NCBI GenBank assembly: GCA_013365365.1
Contig: JABVXU010000933.1
Span: forward strand, 1-14,658
DNA length: 14,658 bases
Origin: Cruorifilaria tuberocauda
Lineage: Eukaryota > Nematoda > Chromadorea > Rhabditida > Onchocercidae
Reading direction: 5' to 3'
Part shown: one piece after another, positions 7,531-14,658 of the stretch
Position numbering within the stretch: position 1 is the first letter of the stretch
Layout: every line of letters starts with the position of its first letter
Made by a program: the position numbers and the translations under genes
Notes under the pieces: model-generated
Seen by the model: the letters and a program-made list of their open reading frames with translations, nothing else
The model's database searches: none
What the model was told of the DNA's origin: nothing

Positions 7531-10500
7531 AGCAATTCAGAAGTCTTCTGCTGTGGCAAATACGGAAAATATTTGCTCTGATTACATAAAGGATGATAGT
7601 AACAATGTATCCTTAGCTTCAGTTGAGCAGTTGATCCAAATTTCAGAAGAAAAGTTGCGGGAAAAGAATGAACGATTGCAAGTTGAAAGGGAATTATTCG
7701 TGATGAAAAAGTACTCTGTTTTTATTTACTTTTCTTCGTAATTCCAAATTTCTATAGCCTATCATAAGATATGTATTATTTTTTTATTGCAGTCGTGCCA
7801 AAATTTTTATTTCTAAATAAGTATGTTTTCACCAGCATTTTAATGATTTAAAACAATCATCATTAATATTAGCGCGTAAATGAAAATGGCAAAATCATGA
7901 TGAAAAGCTAAACTGCCAGTGCTAATCGTTTAATAACGTTTTGCTTATTCTTTCTAGAATTAGTCCATCAGTGATTGAGAATTAGTACTGTTGTTTGGCA
8001 AACTCTCTAATACCTGACAGTATCAGTTGTTAATGCCTATTCCGATTACATATCAAGCAAAACATCTCAGAAAGTGTTTCAAAAGCGAATGAATGGTAAT
8101 TTTAGATCGAAATTTGAGCAAGACTGGACATTACAAACTATGCAGTTGCAATTTGCTACTATTCTGAAAAGATTGGACGCAATGTCAATGCCCTTTACAC
8201 CTTTTTCAACTGTAAGTTACCATTCTTTACAGTTTTCTTATAAGTCAAACACAAGTGTTTCTAATATATTGTTCATTATAAGATATCAAGATGTTTTTAT
8301 TTTCGATCTCACTAACCCTTTCATTTCCCTGTTATCTTAGCATCTCAGTAAGCTCTTTCTGGTTTTTGACGTTAGTGGTTGAAAAAGGGTACTTGTACTT
8401 TGGTACTTGAAAGGTACTTGAAAAAGCGATAAATATCGAGAGTTTACCAGGGTTTTAGTATATGGTAACTTCCTTTCTGTGATTCTCGCTTCCAATCACT
8501 TTTGGCTTCAGCTCCTAAATGTTTCCATATTGCACCACGGCTATTATCATTTCCAAAACTTTCCATTTTATAACATTTCTACGTATTTTAATTTGAGAGC
8601 AGCTGCAATTCATTTTCAAATCTTACATCTGTATCAGCGCAGGCTCCAAGTAGCGCAATTCCAAGTACGGATACTTGGAATCCGTGCGCTTCACTCTCAA
8701 AGTATCAGACTCGGACTCAAGCCTTGAGAACAAACCGATCATCGTCTGCTCCTTTACCGAACAGTTCGTCATTAGATTCAATGTTAGTTTTTCATGGACT
8801 ACTGTAAAATAAATTACTTTGTATTGAGTAATGGTATGTCAAGGCTCGCTTTGCATTTGACATTAGTAGCTTCAGATAAAGTTGCATCTATAAGTGTAGG
8901 ATATATGGAATATCAAGTGGACCAGTAAGTGAGCTTTTGGTTTTTTGTGAATATTTGAAAATATAAGTAGAAGAGAAAGCTTAAAAAGTGTTGGACGGCA
9001 AGGAAATGCCGTTTTTATTACCTTCAGATACCCAAATCAACAAGGAAGGTTGAACATGTCCACTCATGGTGCAACCCAGATAATGAATTCCGGCTCTGTG
9101 CTTCCTAATATTGATAATTTTTCTGAAATATGTGATAATTCAGCACCATTGATCACAGCTACGGATGGCAATCGACTGTCATCACCGATCTCAACTTTAG
9201 CTTCGGTTGTAAATTCTTTATTTTTTTTTCTTCGCCTTAATTCAATTTTTTTTGTGGTTTTTAAGCTTTACTTTTATTTTGCCATTTTAGCATAATGTAG
9301 GAATTTGCCACTTTCGACTCGATGATAGCAAAATACCACCGATAACTGATGGGGATTCGAACAATAACTTTAAGCAAGGAAGAGGTGTATTTGCATCATT
9401 TTATTCGACAAGATTGACTGAAAGATGAATTAAATGTTAATATTTCTATGAAGAAATATTCTGAAGTGAAAGAGAAACTGAAGTGGGAACAAATTACAAC
9501 ATGATGTGTTGTATGTACCTCTGATGCCTTACCGCCTCTTTTTGATATGCAATAATCAAGCCACCTACTCCTATGTACTCTTTTGCATTTTTCATTTCTG
9601 CCATCATTAGTCTCAGCTCGGAAATCTCTCCATTAATAATTATTCACTGCTGAGAATTCAATCAACTGCTAATCTATTTGGAAACGATAAAATCTTCTCA
9701 TGTAAATTTTTGTTATTGATATGTAGAAGAATTTCTTCTTAAATTTACGAAGACAGAAATTCATACACACGAGAGAAAGCTGTCTAGTAACTCTGTAATT
9801 TTATACAGAATATAAACCAAAGACTTTTCTGCGTAAAACGCGATATGGTGAACCACCAATTCATGTTTTAAATGAGTGCTACAGTACAAGTAAATTAGGA
9901 GCTTCATCCGGTAGACGACAACAAGCACCAACGAAACGATGTCATCAGTTTGAAAATGGTTTATTTGTTGATTTTGTCATATCAATTTAAGCATTTTTCA
10001 CAAAATTGTCGGACATTTTAAATGTATTAAAGGTTTATACAACTCAATATTTGTGCGCTATTGTCATGTACGTTTACTGCTTTAGTGTACGAGTGCTGGA
10101 AGTTAATTCTCATTATCAAGCAATATATTTCCCGAAAACTCTTTTTTTTAAGGGCAATGGCTGCTAGATAGCAGAAAATTTTGCTGCAAGTTCTGAATAA
10201 GATCCTTTAATGTATTTTATCAAACAAGGTGAAAAATTAATAATCAGGCAACGTGCTGAAAAAATTCGTTTGTATTTCGAGATCATTTAATATTGAATTT
10301 TTCGAAGAGAGAAAAATGATTACCTAAATTATTTTTTCTTATTTTTTTAGATTTAGTCGGCCGGAAATACAGTGTCGAACATGTTGAAGGAAAATCAGGA
10401 AGTAATGATCGATTAAATACTGATGACAGAGGATACCTCCCGGAACCTCACTTAGTTTGTGAAGTACAGGAGAATCTTACTACTGGGATTCTTTTTTAAA

Positions 10501-12996
10501 TGGATTTTAATCTTACTACTGGGATTCTTTTTTAAATGGACTTTAATTCTTAATATTAGAAATAACTGGATACTGAAACATAAAAACGTCAAAAAGACTT
10601 AATGGAAAGATGACACAAGTTTTTAGTATTTCTTATAACTCTTGGGTGATAAGTTATCGATTTGAATTATTGTTTTCTTAAAATCTAACTTCATAGCATA
10701 GAAATCCTTGTTTTATTTATTACTCAGTGTTGCAGTCTTTTTCAGAAACCATTATATATACATCGTTCACTCGATAGAAACGGTTGCTTGTTGCAAGAAG
10801 CAGAACGACAGTACATACTGGGAATCTCACATTTTAGAAATGATGCAGTTTGTGATAATTTAGTAGTTAAAAGCGAGGTAATTCTATGTTATCCTACTTA
10901 TCCCCAAGAGGATCCTACTGATCCTAACTGAACTTATTAACCAAATTTTGTCATTACTGTTGCTAAATCTTTACGCATTTTATATTATCAAAATCTAGCC
11001 ATACACCAATCATTGTTATCTATTTAAGTTCTTGTTAGATCTTTTAAAAAGGATATTTGAAGAAAAAGTAAAATGTCTCTGAACATAATGTAATTTACAA
11101 TTTCGTTTAATTATTCCAGTCAATTAACTAGGCAGCTTAACAGTCAACATCTAGCAGTTTCTTCAGGAGACTGGTGCACAGTTGTACCCATATATAATCA
11201 TGCTTTTATCAGATTACTAGCTTTTTTGAATGGAAATAGTGTTAATCAGTAATGATAAAAATATTGATTTCAGGATGAAGATAATCAAAATACAATCGAT
11301 TTTAACGCGAGGAATTTGTCAACAGGCGTGTTCAACAATGGGCATTTAATAGATATCTTAAAATATAAAGTAATTTTTTGAGATAAAAACTGCGAAGAGA
11401 AAACAAAAAGGGGAGAGGTACAATTAAAATTGCAGTAGTTATTATTGCTCATATCGTATGCTGCTTGCATAATAATCCATATATATTATTTATTACTATT
11501 TTCCTATTTTCAGTTATAGTTTCGAAGATTCTGTAGTTCAGTTGTTGATCATAATTAGAAACCAAATATTTATCAAGTAATCGTTCAATCACTTTTCTTG
11601 CTTTCCTGTATTACATTACGGAGATGTTGCTTTTGATAATTACTCTTGTATCTTTGTAGCCCTACATGCCGTATGTGCAAGTGGATGAACAGACAATATA
11701 TGTAGTAAGAAGAAGTGATAATGATGGATTAAATCAAAATTGGCCACTCTTTTTCGTGCAAATTCAAAACGATAGGCTATTGAATATTCTTGATCAGTAT
11801 TTGGATCGCCTAACAGCTGTTGAACCGTTACCAAAAGAAAATATCGTTCGTTATTTTTCAATATTATCTAATAGTTTTGTCTATTATCATAATAAATTGT
11901 TTGGTATCTCGTATTTTGTTAGTGTGATTTAGTTCCAGGTTTCTAGTATCCCCAGCATTTTAGTGAAGATATACTTTCTGATTTACTATGTGATTTATTA
12001 TTCACTAAGAAAGGGTAAAATTTCTCAATGAATAAAACTTTTCTGTAGTTTTATTAAACTATTCACTCTGACAAACGACATTCAGTAATTGGATTGTGTG
12101 CTAATTTTCGGCTATTGCAGAAATTGGGCACGCTCTGTGTTTCATATTGTCACGCATTTCAAGCAATGTTTCGGGCAGTAATTACAGCAGTATACAATAT
12201 AGACGTGGAAGTGCATTATATTGATTATGGTAATTATGAGAGGGTTACCTATAATGATCTTTACTCCATCAATAAACTGGTTAGTATTAGTATCACCATT
12301 TTGTTTGTAAAACGATGCGGAAATATTCAGTATTTTGGATTTCACCAATTTTACTTTTTTTCATGCTGTCCCCCTCCTTGTATCCTTACTTGTTTTCATC
12401 GACATCGAATAGTGTTGGAGAATTTTATTCTCTTACTTAAGTATATTTTTTGTGCAGTCATTAATTTTGTGGAATCCTATTTACGTTTCATAGCTCTAAG
12501 CAATCATTTCACAATTTAATGATTAAAATATCGCTAAAACTGTTATTAGCAATCAATAATTTTTTTAGATTTCAGTGTTGCAGATGCTGAAATTTGTAAT
12601 TGGTTATGAGTTCTTCCTAGCTGAAAGAATGGATTCATGATTATTTTTTTTTAATTTGTTAAATTAGTAATTCTTAAATTTGTCATATGGTGGATAACTT
12701 AATAATCTTACTGTAGCGAAATTGATGACGTAGCATTAAAGTTAATTCTGGTGTTTGTCATGAAATTTTAATTTTAGCCCAGAATGACAAGGATGCATCC
12801 TGCTATGGGAATTCCCTGCTTACTATCAGATGTGCATGATGTCCATATAGATTTTGATATCTGTGCAGGACGTGACAAATTTCATCTTATGAATGTTGTT
12901 TCATGCGAAAAACCATTTTTCAAATTGAAGTTTCTTCATAAACGAATTGATGGTGTAATGATTGTCCAACTAGTGGATAGCACTGGCAAACCGTAA
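5527..12996 (+). CDS. Double extended-Tudor domain protein
   Basis: Exons: 5527-5706, 6229-6356, 6938-7049, 7270-7347, 7439-7710, 8106-8211, 8643-8782 (or 8763), 8829 or 8876-8924, 9028-9208, 9291-9384, 9809-9958, 10351-10463, 10746-10877, 11274-11369, 11660-11845, 12121-12279, 12778-12996. All junctions match in phase except the ambiguous exon 7/8 join. The product is about 790-815 residues. Domains in order: extended Tudor (about 10-200), coiled coil (about 225-285), Ser/Thr/Asn-rich linker (about 290-590), extended Tudor (about 620 to near the end). Tudor proteins of this kind bind methylated arginine or act as scaffolds in germ granules and small-RNA complexes. C. elegans EKL-1, which works with DRH-3 and EGO-1, also has Tudor domains and is a candidate relative. 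I cannot confirm orthology, so no symbol is given. No helicase, RRM, zinc finger or nuclease motif is seen. The start codon is chosen by the adjacent acceptor and lack of an upstream in-frame ATG. Confidence 0.88.
7619..8190 (+). other. Coiled-coil segment across exons 5-6
   Basis: From about 7619 in exon 5 the protein is highly charged with heptad-spaced Leu/Ile ([26 protein letters not shown]). It continues in exon 6 with [16 protein letters not shown]. This suggests dimerisation or partner binding. The intron between has two phase-compatible solutions: donor AAAAA|GTACTC at 7711 with acceptor ATTTTAG at 8105 (preferred), or donor TTC|GTGATG at 7700 with acceptor ATCTCAG at 8070. They would give slightly different coil lengths. 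Confidence 0.6.
8643..8924 (+). CDS. Exons 7-8 of the Tudor gene, borders uncertain
   Basis: Exon 7 is a Ser/Thr/Pro-rich frame ([26 protein letters not shown]) entered in phase 0 after CAGCGCAG at 8642. Its strong donor AAT|GTTAGT (8783) leaves phase 2. Exon 8 ([16 protein letters not shown], donor CCA|GTAAGT at 8925) has its best acceptor GCTTCAG at 8875, which needs phase 1. Either exon 7 ends earlier at AACA|GTTCGT (8764; the same hexamer serves as donor at 11846), or exon 8 starts at the weaker acceptor TTGAG at 8828, leaving an intron of only 46 nt. A rival exon 7 frame after GGCTTCAG (about 8511) is open but reaches a stop and lacks linker-like composition. Confidence 0.5.
9028..11369 (+). 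other. Low-complexity linker exons 9-14
   Basis: Six exons, all phase-consistent, encode a polar region rich in Ser, Asn, Asp and Thr with no recognisable domain (for example [35 protein letters not shown]). A short basic patch ([12 protein letters not shown]) lies in exon 11. Exon borders are clear: CCTTCAG, CCATTTTAG, TATACAG, TTTTTTTAG, TTTTTCAG and ATTTCAG before exons 9 to 14. Exon 12 ends at GAA|GTACAG. The Arg residues in GRR/TKR contexts could be modified, but no clear RG-repeat is seen. Confidence 0.75.
10473..10544. repeat. 36-bp tandem duplication in an intron
   Basis: Two adjacent 36-bp copies (10473-10508 and 10509-10544) differ at one base near the end (GATTTT versus GACTTT). 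They begin nine bases downstream of the donor of exon 12. The near identity suggests a recent slippage or duplication event. It does not affect coding under the chosen donor. Confidence 0.95.
11660..12993 (+). other. C-terminal extended Tudor domain (exons 15-17)
   Basis: Exon 15 carries the SN-like entry strand ([20 protein letters not shown], then EPLPKENI). Exon 16 carries the barrel: [13 protein letters not shown], then MFRAVI, then [12 protein letters not shown] (YIDYGN codons 12217-12234). Exon 17 carries [17 protein letters not shown], the usual strand after DYGN, and the second SN-like half to the stop at 12994-12996. The Phe of MFRA, both Tyr of YIDYGN and the Asn are all present, so the dimethylarginine cage looks intact. 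The protein ends right after the fold, with no extra tail. Confidence 0.85.
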
Positions 12997-13000
12997 TAAA
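12995..13000 (+). terminator. Possible poly(A) signal overlapping the stop codon
   Basis: The stop TAA (12994-12996) is part of TAATAAA, so an AATAAA hexamer starts inside the stop codon. I saw no other AATAAA in the next 300 bp. If used, the 3' UTR would be only about 15-25 nt. Variant hexamers further down could be used instead. Confidence 0.3.
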
Positions 13001-14160
13001 TCGTTGATTATATTATTAATTTTTCATATCAGTCGAAATTTGCTTTGGAAAATAATGAAGTCAACATTGTGATAGTAAAAGGGATTTTGTTACTTTTCCG
13101 TTTTCTTTTAGCTATTAACATAATTTTTATGACTCTTAAAAATCTGTAAATTCATCTAGAACACATAAAATGTATCTTATTTTGCCTCGAATTGATTCCT
13201 TAAAGATTTTTTCGAGATAATTTCATAATACCAAGCGGAGAAGTTTGTGCTATTAAGGCAGTAGTGAAGATATTATTTATTTGACCTCAGTTGTCTAAAC
13301 TATTTTCTTTGATTTGGCTCAATTTCCAAAAAATATGTTTATCATTTCGATTATCGCTTTTAAGTGTTTCGTAACTCCAATAGATATTTCAATCAAATTT
13401 TGTAGTGATATTACTCTTTTACTTCGATATTTCAGTTAGCATACATCTATTTATGAACCATGGCATTTTTTGAACTCTTGTTTCCACTTTTCTTTCATAA
13501 CTTTCTATTTAATGTTCACTTTTTTATTTGCTTTTGCAAAATGGAAGTATTCGATTATGAATTATCTTCTTTTTTCTGTTTCCGTTAGAGTGAATGGATA
13601 GCTGGTGGTATGATTTTATTATTGTTAATATTTTGCGTGCGTTTATTGTTTCATCCATTTGATAACGTCGGTTAAAAATGAAAGGAGAATCAGAATTTTC
13701 TTAGCTCCGAGAAGGAGGGAATATAAGCAAGGGGAAGAATAATATATGGATATTTTTATCATAGATGAATTAGTTCACTTTAATTTTTTGTTTATGGAAA
13801 GAGAAACGGATTATTTTATGTGATTTTGTACGAGGAGGATTGGTAAGTGCGATTCTCGTCGTGATACATTTGTATTTATTGATGTTATTTGCTTGGATCT
13901 GAATATATTCTAGTTCCTTTTACGGTTTTCTTTTTAAATGATTTTGATCTTCAAGTTAAGTGAATGTCAGCAAAAAAATGAGAGAATTATGGACAAGAAC
14001 ATTATATAAATTAAGGTTAAGGTACTTCATATTAAGTTTGAACATAAGAATGCAGAAATTCTCAATTTTGTAATGTAGGTAATAGTATATTACTATTTTT
14101 AATTTAATCGTTTTCGTTCGCTATTGTATTACTCGAAACAAACATTTTATCGTTCCAGTT
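13001..14160. other. Non-coding region between Tudor gene and retroelement
   Basis: AT-rich with T-runs. I found no exon with a matching pair of splice sites and no long open frame on either strand. A 5' LTR of the adjacent Pao/BEL element could lie in this stretch, but I could not identify its ends or a primer-binding site, and there is no second copy in the window to compare with. Confidence 0.5.
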
Positions 14161-14163
14161 TAG

Positions 14164-14658
14164 TTGAATAATATTGTTTTACCTGAGATCTCTCGATTAT
14201 CGATATTAAATGACATTAAAGAAACGATTATAGTCTTCAACCTATATCTGGATCATGTCGATACTCGAGCAATTGAGCAAAGTTCAAAAAAATGAATTGA
14301 GTTAACTCCTCAAGCACAGTCACCCTTAGTAGCTCAGCAAATCAGCGTAAACTTACCCCAATTGCCATTGCCAACCTCTCATGGTGATCCTAGACTATGG
14401 AGGGAATTTGAGTGGCTTTGAACCTGCAGTTCATAATCAACGTATTACAGAGACATTCAAAAGTTAAATTACCTACTTTCTTGCCTCAAAGGAGAAACTT
14501 TGCTAGCCATAAGAGGCTATGATATTGCTCCCGAAAACTACGAGATTATAAGGGATATTTTAATCAGCAAATTTGGAAAATCATTCACCTCTCAGCTGCA
14601 TCAAAAGAAGTGGCAGAGAATGGATGACCATAGTCGAACCACAGTCGAGCATTACGAT
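14164..14658 (+). mobile_element. Pao/BEL retrotransposon gag fragment, decayed
   Basis: One frame from 14164 to the window end encodes a gag-like region of the Pao/BEL LTR-retrotransposon class (DUF1759 family). A helical N-terminal part comes first, then HGDPRLWREF, then KLNYLLSCLKGETLLAIRGY, a KFGKSF motif and a trailing KKWQRM segment. In-frame stops lie at 14293-14295, 14419-14421 and 14434-14436. Between about 14418 and 14445 the family-like reading moves to another frame and back, so two small indels are likely. The copy is not functional as it stands. The remaining gag and pol would lie to the right, outside the window. It is on the same strand as the Tudor gene, about 1.2 kb beyond its stop. 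Confidence 0.82.

Noticed and set aside
8479..8642. Long rival frame upstream of exon 7
   Set aside because: It is open and has a fair acceptor, but the product is aromatic-rich, ends at a TGA and leads to no later exon. The Ser/Thr-rich frame from 8643 fits the linker.
11166..11218. Possible extra exon after TCTTCAG near 11165
   Set aside because: The frame is open for 17 codons, but there is no suitable donor. Exons 13 and 14 already join in phase 0 without it.
12280..12519. Read-through continuation of the exon 16 frame
   Set aside because: The donor CTG|GTTAGT at 12280 joins in phase to exon 17, which completes the Tudor fold. The read-through is Cys/Phe-rich and not domain-like.
13001..14163. 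5' LTR of the Pao/BEL element
   Set aside because: Expected somewhere here if the element were complete, but no terminal motif pair, primer-binding site or second copy could be identified.
1..14658. tRNA, rRNA, intact SL RNA gene, CRISPR array, telomere repeat
   Set aside because: None was seen. There is no cloverleaf with the conserved TTCGANTC box in a proper setting, no 5S-like sequence, no regularly spaced repeats and no TTAGGC array.

Overview
The window is AT-rich nuclear DNA from an animal with small exons and GT...AG introns whose acceptors mostly end in TTTNAG or TTTCAG. It carries a 21-nt near-exact copy of the nematode SL1 spliced leader and ends in a Pao/BEL-type retrotransposon fragment. 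Together these indicate a nematode. The base composition and intron sizes (about 80-600 nt) would suit a filarial or other spirurid worm, but the species cannot be fixed from the sequence.

Layout. Positions 1-2030 hold no gene I can support. Positions 2038-2850 are a debris zone: an open minus-strand stretch of unknown origin, an SL1-like sequence directly followed by a decayed Arg/Ser-rich reading frame, and a 264-bp fold-back element. On the minus strand, about 5009 down to 3079, is a multi-exon gene of unrecognised family. Four of its exons fit by phase, one needs a frame change, and a polyadenylation signal follows at 2976-2971. About 520 bp separates its proposed start from the start of the main plus-strand gene.

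The main gene (plus, 5527-12996, about 17 exons, roughly 790-815 residues) encodes a protein with an extended Tudor domain at each end. Between them lie a short coiled coil and a Ser/Thr/Asn-rich linker. All junctions but one (exon 7 to exon 8) agree in phase. The C-terminal Tudor core keeps the Tyr-Ile-Asp-Tyr-Gly-Asn signature used for dimethylarginine binding. The N-terminal core has Asp-Tyr-Gly-Gln and lacks one cage aromatic. This architecture fits germline/small-RNA Tudor scaffolds; nematode EKL-1 is one possible relative, not proven. A SL trans-splice-type acceptor abuts its ATG.

Downstream, 13001-14160 is non-coding, and 14164-14658 (running off the window) is the gag region of a decayed Pao/BEL element with stops and a local frame change. 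No RNA gene, CRISPR array or bacterial feature was seen.
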